Source of the DNA: Magnolia sinica
Lineage: Eukaryota; Streptophyta; Magnoliopsida; Magnoliales; Magnoliaceae
Direction of reading: 5' to 3'
Length of the DNA stretch: 64,000 nt
NCBI RefSeq assembly: GCF_029962835.1
Contig: NC_080590.1
Location: 70,891,501-70,955,500 of the forward strand
In this document: positions 23,709 through 33,372 of the stretch, piece after piece
How the letters are laid out: every line of letters starts with the position of its first letter
How positions within the stretch are numbered: position 1 is the stretch's first letter
The notes under the pieces: generated by a model
Seen by the model: the letters and a program-made list of their open reading frames with translations, nothing else
Database searches by the model: none
Told to the model about the DNA's origin: nothing
Translations under genes and position numbers: made by a program

Positions 23709-24578
23709 CTCTCGGAGCATAATCATTGAGCGATCGGTTAACCTTGATCACATCGCTCAATATGGTCTCCTTGAACTTTTCTCCAAGGTAGGATGGGAGA
23801 AAATTTTAAAATGGGGTGGAGCGGCTTACTGGTCCATTGCACAAGGGATGTATGCATCTATTAATAAATTTTCTTCAGATAAATTATCTTTTAATATTCA
23901 ATTTTTAGAAGAAACTATCACAGTAACACCCTCCATTATATTGTTCATAATGGACATTGAAATGGCGGATGATGGTGTACCAATTGCTACGCTTTCTGAA
24001 GATATGAACAATTTAGAAAGAACCTCTCTTACCTGGGTGTTATGTGGATTTAATGCCGAATGAAAGTTTAGTAACTCTCTCCTCAATTATAATTTACTTC
24101 CAAAATACGGCGTCCTTCACTGCATCTTCAGGTTAAAAGTATATCCCAAGGCAGAGAATAAGACCGATCTTACTCCCTTCATGATGCGAGTTATGCATGT
24201 TGTTGTTCTGGTATACGTATTTGTCTTCCATCTTTGATTTCTTTCCTGATTATTCAATATTGCTTCCATCCACGTCATGGCTCCATTCCTTTTACATTTC
24301 TTACGACTTCCCTTACTTTGCGCTTTAATGTTCAAATTCCCACGATCAAAACACCGAAATCTGAACTCCCTTTTGGAAATGCAAATCTAAATATGATGAG
24401 GTTAAGTCCGCATCCTAAGCAACAAGGTGATCAGGAAGAAGCTCGTGAAGGTGACATCAACATGGATGATATTTTTGCTGATTTAAAAGAATCGAGAGAT
24501 ACAAATGATTCTGATTTCCATCCTTCTCAATTTTCTAATAGGTTGGATAGTTTAGAGAAGAAGGTGAAAGCTTTATAA
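23709..24578 (+). pseudogene. Env-like extra ORF of the SIRE-like copia element
   Basis: An open frame crosses from the Athila LTR into copia sequence. The copia part reads SVNLDHIAQYGLLELF, GWEKILKWGGAAYWSI and FLEETITVTPSIILFIMDIE, stopping at 24061. Reading resumes in another frame with LKVYPKAENKTDLTPFMMRV, and then from about 24320 an open stretch ends with FSNRLDSLEKKVKAL, a short coiled coil. The pattern (Gly-Trp, variable core, 'itvtp..i..imgie') resembles the domain annotated in plants as putative plant transposon protein and the pre-gag ORF at 37294-38563. Its function is unknown; SIRE-family extra ORFs are called env-like by position. Confidence 0.55.
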
Positions 24579-25244
24579 GTATCCTAGGACTTACTACTTC
24601 AATCTCAAAAACAACATATGAAGTACGTTAAAAGTACTTTTATCGCTTTAACAAGAGTTTGAAGATTAATGATTTTGAGATGCTTGCATCATTCTCTTTT
24701 GAATTCGAATGATATTACATTTATGGTTTGTAATAACTTTATATTACTCTTTGGATTACCTGCACACTTACTTAATTTCACCTTAGGATATTCGGATAAT
24801 TGTCTTTATGCACTTGAATGATTTTATATCATTAATCTCTATGACATTATCTTTGATATTCATACTTTCTATTATGCATATTTTTTATTTATTTCTTCCT
24901 TTGTCAACTTTTGACAAAAAAGGGGAGAAATTGGATAGGATATATTAATGCAAGATATGCTATATATGGAGAAATGGATATGTTTTATGATGCATGATAT
25001 GATAAGGGATTATATTTGTTTGCATTGGATTGGATACATGTATTTATTTTTGACTAAGTGCTCAAGGGGAGTTACTTATGCTTGTTCTAAAGGGGAGCAC
25101 CAACTTAGAACTTCAAGATATGGTACTACAGGTGGTGTATAAATGTTCTTTTGAATCAGAGCTCATTTTGGTATGATGAGTCTATGTTATGTTGTAATAT
25201 TGTATGATGAATTGTGTATGATAGTATTTTGTCATGAAATTGAC
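24579..25244 (+). other. Copia 3' untranslated spacer
   Basis: AT-rich, no recognisable coding sequence. Contains an additional aaaaaggggagaaattgg (24917-24934) that resembles a second purine tract. Confidence 0.55.
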
Positions 25245-25256
25245 AACGGGGGAGAT
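25245..25256 (+). other. Copia polypurine tract
   Basis: caacgggggagat immediately before the LTR start TGTAAGTGC. This is the standard copia layout for plus-strand priming. Confidence 0.75.
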
Positions 25257-26789
25257 TGTAAGTGCTTATACATAAAGCACAGTTAGGAATATTAAATTTC
25301 ATAGTCCCGAATAGATCACAAGTACTCATGAAGATGTTCTTCGGCAATTCATGAAGATTACGTAAAGTTCGGATCAACATCTTAAGGAAGACTCAACATC
25401 TTAAGCTTTAAAGGTTATGTATGATTCAAAATTTTAAAGCACTCTATATGTGTCAACCATCAAGTAGTATAACTTTAGAATGACCCTAGGTTAGGTGTAT
25501 TTCACATGGTGACATGATAATATATAGTTCTAAGTAAAATACACTAAAGTTAGGATAGCCCGACCTCTAGTTCGGCCAGCCTAACTATCTTCAGCCAACC
25601 CAATACAATTCAGGTAAGTATACAACAATATATGATTTTTTTCGTGCAAAGTTCCCTATCCGATTGGCCAGCCCGAGTGTGTTCTGTCAAGTTTCTAGCA
25701 AGGGCAACATTTCGGATCTCAGGGAAATTCGACCAGCCGAACCTTATGTTTGTTCAGCTAGCTGAATTTTGGTTTGGGCCAGCCAAATTTTTGAAAGATC
25801 TTATCCCGTGAAATTTGAGTGTCTTTGGAACGCAATCGTTGGAATTCGAACAACCAAACCAAAAATCAGGCCAGCCGAATTTCCAAATCCTTCGGGTATA
25901 TATAGAGGCCTTCTCTCACTCATTTCAACAATGAAAAATTGTGCGCAATATCCTCAAGCATAGAGAGAAAATCAGGGCCTTCTTAGCTATTTGTGCGGTA
26001 ATTCTGATATTTATTTTAACTTATTATATTCTCTTTCTCAAGTTAATTTTAATAATTTTTAATAGAGTAATTCATACTCTACTTAAAAAATTAGAGAATT
26101 AAATTTGCAGCATTAGAGTTTTTGTTTATAACTTTGAAAATACATTAAATCCCTATACTAGTTTTAGGTTGAACACATATACGGCTTCATCAAATATCCC
26201 AAGAAAGAAGATCATTGCAATAAGCTACAGTTACCTCTTCGACTCAGCTTCTGAAGATAAGTACTGTATTTACTTTTATTACTTTTGGATTTTTCTGAGA
26301 TAGCCCAAAAATCTCAGCGGGTTGTTTTGTGGTAAGCCTGTGAAAATCACAAAGTGGGTTTTGTTATGATAGCTTGTGAAAATCACAAGAACTGTATAAG
26401 GTTGTTAATATGAACCAGTGAAAACCTTGAAATAGTGAAAGCCAAAATTATGTGGGTAGTAATTTTAAGAGTGGAGTAGGTGTGGAGTTAAGCACAGAAC
26501 CACTATAACTCCTTGTGCATTTGTGGTGATTGATTATTTCTTTATTACTTTCCTTATGTTGATTGTCTCTTAAAAAGTTTGATATTTTGATCTCAAAGAT
26601 GTGGTGAAATAAGGATGTCATGCCTAAATCATTTAGGTGGGAATCAAGATTTCAATACTTTAAATGGGAATCAAGATTTCAATACTTTAAATAATTGAGA
26701 GTATTTGTTTTATTATTCTGTATTATATCGAAATATTTTGTATTGTCCTATTCACCCCCCCTCTAGGACATATATAGCTTGTCCTTTCA
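25257..26789 (+). repeat. 3' LTR of the SIRE-like copia element
   Basis: Starts TGTAAGTGCTTATAC and ends near cccctctaggaca..gtcctttca. It aligns by eye with the solo LTR 47974-49632: shared blocks are attttctgagatagcc, the run of 'cctgtgaaaatcac', gtagtaattt..gagtggagtagg, and ttgtcctattcacc. It contains the CGGCCAGCCGA-type motif repeatedly at 25570-25882. The following cacat (26790-26794) would be the target duplication, but its partner is outside the window. Confidence 0.8.
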
Positions 26790-26825
26790 CACATACATTA
26801 AGAAAATCATGCATATACCATTGAG

Positions 26826-28088
26826 TGTTGAGACTTAAATATTGCATATTTAACCCTTCAATTACATTAGTTTTCCTAGCATTTAATTGATAATTTGATT
26901 TAATTATATACGTGTTTGTCATGCGAGGTGATTCGGAAGCTTATGATAAATATGCACTTAAAAGGATGAATTTAGAGCTCAAAAGAAGATAACGAAAAAT
27001 TAGAGATTTAGAAGTCATTAATAAAGAATTCACATGCTAAAGATCCAACGAAATCAAGCAAGGAGTGAAAAGAATCAAAGATTTGAAGTGAAAATTCGGC
27101 TAGCCCGAGTTTTAGTTCGGCTGGCCAAAGCTTGAAATTCGGCTAGTCCGAGAAAGTTTAGGTGAAATTCCAATAACATTTTCTTTTGGAAGATCGAAAA
27201 GTCGGCCAGCCGAAGGACAAATTCAGCTAGCCCGAGTTTTGGTTCGGCTAGCCGAAGGTTACGTGGAGTGCATAAATTTGAGGTGGTTTTCAGAATTTTT
27301 CAACTCGGTGCGAAAGTTGGAGTTCCCCAACTATAAATAGGAGTTCCTAGGATGCTTCAAAGAATCTTCTAGGGTTTGGAAAGGGAGAGAAGGCCTAGGT
27401 GGAGTGCTGATAATGTTTTTCTACTTCAATTTCTTCACGGGTTCTAGTTGATCATTTTGTTTTTCTTCTAAGATGTTAGTCTTCTTAGGCTAATCTTTTA
27501 ACTAAGGCTAAGGGATAAAACCTATAGTTTATTTTGATATTTAGTTTGCTTTGATTCAAGTATATGTTGGACTTCCATTAAGTTTTGGTTTGAATTAAGA
27601 TATATTTCTAGTTTTCTATGATTTATTGTGATTGAAATTATAGTAGATGCTGTGAAGGCTTTCGATATAATCTTATTGACTTTAGAATTGTGTGATGTGT
27701 AGAAGTTGTTGTTCACCATTATCTCTTGGGAATGGTTAGATGATTGAATTCCCTACCATCATTGCAATTAGATGGATATTTGGGAACCAAATTAATGGAA
27801 AGTTCAAATTCCGTTTTAACCGCTCCATCATCTGATTAAATAGGATAGGACTCCGATTCCAATTGAATTAATTAGATTAATGTTGAGATTGCTATAGGTG
27901 GATTCTTGGATCCTTAGTCTTTTATCTTTATTATTCAAAACTCTTTTTATCTTGCTAGATTAAAAACCTAGACAAACTAAGTTAGACTTAGATTAGTTTT
28001 AGACTGTGTTCCCCTATTTCCTGTGGATTTAGCCTCGGTCTTACTGAGTTATTACTACTTCGCAACCCTACACTTGGGGTTGTGAATA
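26826..28088 (+). repeat. 5' LTR of the non-autonomous element
   Basis: Starts TGTTGAGACTTAAATATTGC and ends ..cttggggttgtgaata. It carries the palindrome module at 27088-27256, including a perfect TTCGGCTAGCCGAA at 27243-27256. A candidate TATA box, ctataaatagg, is at about 27331-27341. Confidence 0.85.
27088..27256. repeat. TTCGGCTAGCCGAA module, copy in gypsy LTR 1
   Basis: Five to six variants of TTCGGCTAGCC(C)GA occur in 170 bases, separated by 'agttttagttcgg' and 'aagcttgaaattcgg' spacers. The same order and spacers occur in the copia solo LTR at 48410-48581 and in gypsy LTR 2 at 31501-31670. Confidence 0.8.
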
Positions 28089-28094
28089 AGTTTT

Positions 28095-28112
28095 TGACGT
28101 TGTTGCCGGGGA
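28095..28112 (+). other. Primer-binding site (tRNA-Asp type) of the non-autonomous element
   Basis: TGACGTTGTTGCCGGGGA versus the tRNA-Asp complement TGGCGCCGTTGCCGGGGA: 15 of 18 positions agree. It lies six bases after the LTR. Confidence 0.75.
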
Positions 28113-28882
28113 GTGGCATTGAACACGATTAGGTTTATGTTTTTCTAGGTTTGATTTTTGTTTCAGGTTAGATTTTTCTTATTTTTCAAAATTTTCTACT
28201 CTAGGGTTTTTAGGATTTTTCAGTTTTTAAAATTTTATTTTTAGGATTCAACTTAATTTTTCTCTTTTCTTTTTTCTTCTAACATTAGTAACATAGTTTG
28301 ATTGTTTTGATTTTGTAGGATCTTCAATTCTAGTTCTTCTCTTTTGGTAACTTCTTCCCTCTACTTACTTTCCATATTGCTGTAGAAATTTTTTATATAT
28401 AAATTTATTTTAGGATTAGATTCAGAATTAGAGTTTCACCATATTCATGCAAGAGTAGACACGTAAATACTCTAATCTACTTCTTGAAGATGAGAGATAC
28501 TGTGAAGGGCTGTCAAATAATTATGTTAGGAAAAAACCTATCTAAAAAATTTACTGAAACTATGATTGAGAACCGACCAAGACATGATACTCCACCTGTT
28601 AAGAAATCAATACATGATCATATGAGGGAGAACAATTATCATCCATCAGTTAAGAAAAAAACATTATGAGTGACAATACGTACCAATAACCATCAAACCC
28701 CTCCCACATATGATCCGTATGACTATGATTAGTGGAAACATAAACATTCGAGAGATGAACCAACAATCAATTCTAATGACTATCCTCTTGGATCCCCTAT
28801 CTTTAAGATCCAATTAAAAAAAATTTAAGAGAAGTCAATTTAGAAATTCATAGATGATCAAGAGCAAATTAACAAACACATC

Positions 28883-29731
28883 GTGCACTCATTCATAGAA
28901 AGTAAAACATCATGTGAATTGCTCGAATCTTCAATTCAAAGAATTCAGTTGCACCTCAATGAGGAGGAAGAGGCTAGTTTATCCCAGCCTCAATTCAATC
29001 TAGAAACACAACGTGAGAAGAGTGATTCCAACTTGCTTGTGGAGTATATTGAATTTGAGAATGATGAGTTAGATTGTGTTAACGAGTTTACAGTTCAATT
29101 TCCCAAAGTGTCAATCTCGATGACTGTCCAAGTTAATGATCAAGAGACATGGGTATTTTTCAAACATAATGATGTTGACTCACTCCACCTACATGACACG
29201 CTTGATTCCAATGTGGAGGATGAACCCCTTTCAAGTGAACCTCACGACTCTTTTGAAGTGTGCTCGGCCCACTCCCCTAATTTAAATTATGATATGATTA
29301 GGGAGATGAAGGACTTGCTTAATATAACTCCAGTGTTTGAAACTACCCAGTGGAGGCCACCATTTGAGCAGTCACCCCTTGAAGATACAAAGCCTCTACT
29401 GATTAGTATCAAGGAACCGATTCCTCACATTAAATTTTCGCCTACTAATCATCAATCTGTCTATGCAGGGCAAGGTGAAATATATTTGGTAATGATTTAC
29501 TCTCATCGAGAGGAAGAGCAAGAGAGTATGCTTCCCTATATCCTCAAAGAAGATGAAGGAGTCCTTGGGCATATCATCACAAACCTCAATTTGGAAAATG
29601 AGTCACTCTCAATTGAATCTCTCGACTCTTTAGAAGTTTGCTTGGCACACTTTGAGAGTTCTAATGACTATATGATTAAAGACATAATGAATGCCCTGCG
29701 AGAAAATACATTGGTAGTTGATACTGACTGA
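28883..29731 (+). CDS. Retained pol-linker ORF in the non-autonomous element
   Basis: 282 codons from Met at 28883 to TGA at 29729-29731. The acidic protein contains FEVCSAHSPNLNYDMIREMK and, later, HREEEQESMLPYILKEDEGV. It matches the segment between protease and RT of Athila (LETCLAHSHDFDDDMIKEM at about 18820, and EKEQESMLIYTLSEHKGA at about 18560), including the TQWRPPFEQSP versus NWWRP position. A second, diverged copy of the LEVCLAHFESSNDYMIKDIM motif follows near 29620, so part of the linker seems duplicated. No catalytic residues. It may be decaying rather than translated, but it stays open while the flanks are broken. Confidence 0.55.
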   Translation: MHSFIESKTSCELLESSIQRIQLHLNEEEEASLSQPQFNLETQREKSDSNLLVEYIEFENDELDCVNEFTVQFPKVSISMTVQVNDQETWVFFKHNDVDSLHLHDTLDSNVEDEPLSSEPHDSFEVCSAHSPNLNYDMIREMKDLLNITPVFETTQWRPPFEQSPLEDTKPLLISIKEPIPHIKFSPTNHQSVYAGQGEIYLVMIYSHREEEQESMLPYILKEDEGVLGHIITNLNLENESLSIESLDSLEVCLAHFESSNDYMIKDIMNALRENTLVVDTD

Positions 29732-29844
29732 GGGAATTATTTTCTGAAGCACCTCCTTCCATAGATCCCGAATGTTTACCATTAAAAGAGGAGGAACTAA
29801 AATTTGAACTGAAGTCTGAAACTTCGAAATGTGCTGAGACTACA

Positions 29845-30060
29845 TTGCTTAATGAGAATTTTTCTGAATCTCACCTAATTGTGGTCTCTGATTCACCATG
29901 GTGTACCAATATTGAAAACTTTTCTATACCTCAAGGGATTAAAATAATTTTTTTTGTTGAGGTTCATAAATTTCTCTGGACATTCATGCTCCAAAGCATC
30001 CAAGCCTACAACAAAAATGGCTTTTGGATGATCTTATTGAGAAACCTACTAAGAAATTGA
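29845..30060 (+). pseudogene. Pre-integrase fragment in the non-autonomous element
   Basis: A 71-codon frame with SHLIVVSDSPWCTNIENFSI and FFVEVHKFLW. In full gypsy pols the stretch between RNase H and integrase has the pattern 'PWYADIxNYL...FFxEVKxFLWD'. This piece fits that pattern but no zinc finger or core follows. It was probably left by an internal deletion. Confidence 0.5.
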
Positions 30061-31206
30061 TCAAGATACTAGCCGGAGGAGGAACCTTGTTGCATGATTG
30101 GGTAGTTTTTCCCTGCTTTTCTAGTTTAGGATTAGAATTTATTTACTTTCTTAGGATTAGTTTGCTTTTCGCGGTTTAGTTTAGTCACTAGAACCACATT
30201 TTATTAGAAGATCGTATTCACTTCATAGGTACTCTTCATCTACTCCCTTTTATTTTCATTACTCTCAATTTTTCTCTTATTGCATATGTTTATACATTGA
30301 GGATAATGTAAATTTTAGGTTGGGGGGTAAGTTTCCTTTTGAAATTTTTTCGAATTTGAGCAAAATTGTTAAATTTTTGAGCTAAAATTCTTCAAAAGTC
30401 TTGAAATTTCTATGAATTTAAGTGATTGTGAAATTATTCTATATATTAGAATTATAAGATACTTAATATTGATGATTTATGTCTCTTATATTTTAGTTAT
30501 TTGATAAATTTCAAAATTAAGTTGAGTTATTAATTCTTAATTAGAAGTTTTAAACATTGATTGATTCATGATTTCACATATCACATCTAGCTTACACATT
30601 AAAGTTTTTGTTTGATATTAAATTGTTAACTCAATGATTATTAAGAATGATATGAACTAAAACCTGGGGAATTTGTCCATCATGTTCAATGAAAAAAGAA
30701 AAAAAAAAGTGAGAAAAAGATAATACCCAGCAAAAATATAGTTGTCGTAAAAAAGGGCTACTTATCAAAGTTCATTAAGGACTGTTGAAAAGAAGAAAAG
30801 GAGTGAAAATAATGTGAAAGCCGTCGATAGAAAAATCAAAAGCTAGTAGAATAGAACATTGAACTATAAGGCAAGTTTTAGTTTAGGTTTTGATTATCTT
30901 GAACTCTTTTCATTATCAATGTTATCATGCAAATAAAGAACTGAACCTTTGGTTGTGATAAGTCCAGACTTCACTATACACTCATGGAACTCAATATTTA
31001 TAATTTTTCTAATTATAGGATTAATGCTTTGAGCTTGATTAAGACATTTACTAAGTATTAGAGTTTAAGATAAAGTCGTACTCAACATTAATGTATTTTA
31101 GATTATTATAATCTGGATTATTTTTAGAATCGCTTGAGCTTATGAAAATTATACATTGGTTTTCGAAATATCTTTCACATGTTTTGCTTGGGACTAGAAA
31201 AATGTT
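30061..31206 (+). other. 3' untranslated region of the non-autonomous element
   Basis: No coding sequence. It is homologous in several blocks to the Athila 3' UTR (8300-7130 read on the minus strand), for example around cactatacactcatggaactc at 30972-30992. Confidence 0.6.
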
Positions 31207-31217
31207 GGTTGGGGGTG
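31207..31217 (+). other. Polypurine tract of the non-autonomous element
   Basis: ggttgggggtg directly before the LTR 2 start TGTTGACAC. Confidence 0.7.
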
Positions 31218-32522
31218 TGTTGACACTCAAATATTGATATTTAACCCTTTAATTACATTAGTCTTCCTGGCATTTAATTGATAATATGATTTAATTATAT
31301 ACGTTTTTGTCAAGCCAGGTGATTTGGAAGCTTATGATGGGTGATTCGAAAGCTTATGATGAATATGCGCTTAAAAGGATGAATTTAGAGCTTAAAAGAA
31401 GATAATGAAGAATTAGAGATTTAAAAGTCATTAATGAAGAATTCACACACCAAAGATCCAATGAAATCAAGTGAGAAGTGAAAAGAATCGAAGATTTGGA
31501 ATGAAAATTCGGCTAGCCCGAGTTTTGATTCAGCTAGCCCAAGCTTGAAATTCAGCCAGCGCAAGAAAGTTCGGGTGAAATTCCAAGAACATTTTCTTTT
31601 AGAAGATCGGGAATTCAGCCAGTGGAAGGATAAATTCGGCTAGCTCGTGTTTTGGTTCAGCTAGCCGAAGGTTACGTAGATTTTATGTGGAGTGCATAAA
31701 TTTGAGGTAGTTTCCGGAATTTTTCAACTCGGTGCAAAAGTTGGAGTTCCCCAACTATAAATAGGAGTTCCTAGGATGCTCCAAAGCATCTTCTAGAGTT
31801 TGGAAAGAGAGAGAAGGCTTAGGTGGAGCGTCAACAACGTTCTTCTACTTTAATTTCTTCACGGGTTCTAGTTGATTTTTTTATTTTTCTTCTAGGATGT
31901 TAGTCTTCTTAGATTAATCTCTTAGCTAATGCTAATGGATGAAACCTATAGTTTATTTCGATGTTTAATTTGCTTTGATTCAAGTATATGTTGGACTTCC
32001 ATTAACTTTTGGTTTGAATTAACATATATTTCTAGTTTTCTATGATTTATTATGACTAAAATTATAGTAGATGCTGTGAAGGCTTTTGATATGATTTTAT
32101 TGACTTTAGAATTGTGTGATGTGTAAAAGTCATTGTTCCCCATTGTCTCCTGGGCATGGTTGGATGATTAAATTCCCTATCATCATTGTAATTAAATGGA
32201 TATTTGGGAACCAAATTAATGGAAAGTTCAGATTCTATTTTAACCAATCAATCATTCGATTGGATAGGATAAGACTCTGATTCCAATTGAGTTATCATTG
32301 AATCAAGTAAATTAATGTTAACATTACTATAGGTGGATTCTTGGATCCTTAGTCTTTTATCTTTATTATTCAAAACTCCTTTTATCTTGCTGGATTAAAA
32401 ACCCAGACTAACCAAGTTAGACTTAGATTAGTTTTAGACCATGTTCCCCATTCCCGGTAGATTCAACCTCGGTCTCACCTATTTATTACTACATCACGAC
32501 CCTACACTTGGGGTTGTGAATA
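31218..32522 (+). repeat. 3' LTR of the non-autonomous element
   Basis: Aligns with 26826-28088 along its length with moderate divergence. It includes a short tandem duplication near its start (ggaagcttatgatg then gaaagcttatgatg, 31326-31358) that LTR 1 lacks. The palindrome module at 31501-31670 is more decayed than in LTR 1. Confidence 0.85.
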
Positions 32523-32613
32523 TTGAGCCAACGGAAAGTTGAGATCTTCACTTAAGCTCCTATATGTTGTCATGATTAGGTAACTACAGACATTGATGTC
32601 CCTATAGACATTG

Positions 32614-33290
32614 CTAAATATTAAACCTAGCATTCACAGTCTCAATGACTCTCATGAAATAGGATGCACAATAGAATCTGAATCCATTAGATCTTTCTGG
32701 GTATCCAATAAAGAAGCAACTAACCATTCTAGGATCAAGCTTTCTTTCATGTGGGTTATACGATTTGGCTTCTACAATACAACCCCATACATGAAAGTAT
32801 CGTAAACTAGGCTTTCGCCCTGCCCACAATTCATATGGAGTTTTCATTACAACCTTACTAGGGACTCTATTAAGGATATGCATAGTTGTTTTCAACGCAT
32901 CACCCCACAAAGGTTTTGACAACATTGAATTACTAATCATAGACTACACCATGTCCTTTAGGGTGTGATTACACCTTTCTGCTATACCATTCGACTCTGA
33001 AGTACCGGGCATGGTATACTGGGCGATGATGCCATATTCTTATAGGTATCTAGCGAATGGCCCTGGATTACGCTCAGATTCATCATACCTTCTGTAGTAC
33101 TCGCCACCATGTTCGGATCTGATAACTTTAATCTTTCTATCGAGTTGATTCTCGACTTCAACCTTATATATCTTAAATGTATATAGGGCATCTGATTTGT
33201 TGTTAATAAGGTATAAGTATCCATAACGAGAGTAGTCATCTATGAAAGTGATTCCTGGCAAACTAGATTGACGAGTTTTGATCACGACCC
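32614..33290 (-). pseudogene. Ty1/copia integrase fragment
   Basis: The minus strand reads GITFIDDYSRYGYLYLINNK (first catalytic Asp region, about 33252-33193), then DRKIKVIRSEHGGEYYRRYD, where the second catalytic Asp is replaced by Glu (RSE for RSD), then in a shifted frame [20 protein letters not shown] (about 32925-32865) and [20 protein letters not shown], ending ETVNARFNI at 32614. This is the integrase core and C-terminus of a copia element of a different type from the SIRE-like one. No RT is attached; the fragment ends at the neighbouring insertions. Confidence 0.8.
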
Positions 33291-33372
33291 TATTTTAGTA
33301 CTGCAACACCCCAAGACTTGTACATTAGTGATTGCGCAGGCGCTACAATTCCCACGCCATGTGGCACGCCCT

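Larger units (their letters stand above)
2980..26789 (+). mobile_element. SIRE/Maximus-like Ty1/copia retrotransposon, interrupted
   Basis: The plus-strand order is reverse transcriptase and RNase H (3003-4740), a non-coding spacer, an env-like extra ORF (23709-24578), a spacer, a polypurine tract (25245-25256) and a 3' LTR (25257-26789). An extra ORF after pol is characteristic of the SIRE/Maximus lineage. The Athila element at 5078-23708 sits between pol and the extra ORF. The 5' LTR, gag, protease and integrase are not seen; they lie left of the window or were lost. A solo LTR of the same family is at 47974-49632. Confidence 0.75.
26826..32522 (+). mobile_element. Non-autonomous Athila-related LTR retrotransposon
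   Basis: 5.7 kb, flanked by a perfect 5-bp duplication ttgag (26821-26825, 32523-32527). LTRs are 26826-28088 and 31218-32522. It has a tRNA-Asp-type PBS (28095-28112), a polypurine tract (31207-31217), and a 3.1-kb interior with no gag capsid, protease, RT, RNase H or integrase core. What remains is an ORF of PR-RT-linker type (28883-29731) and a pre-integrase fragment (29845-30060). LTR start, PBS and 3' UTR resemble the Athila element at 5078-23708, which could have mobilised it. Confidence 0.8.
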
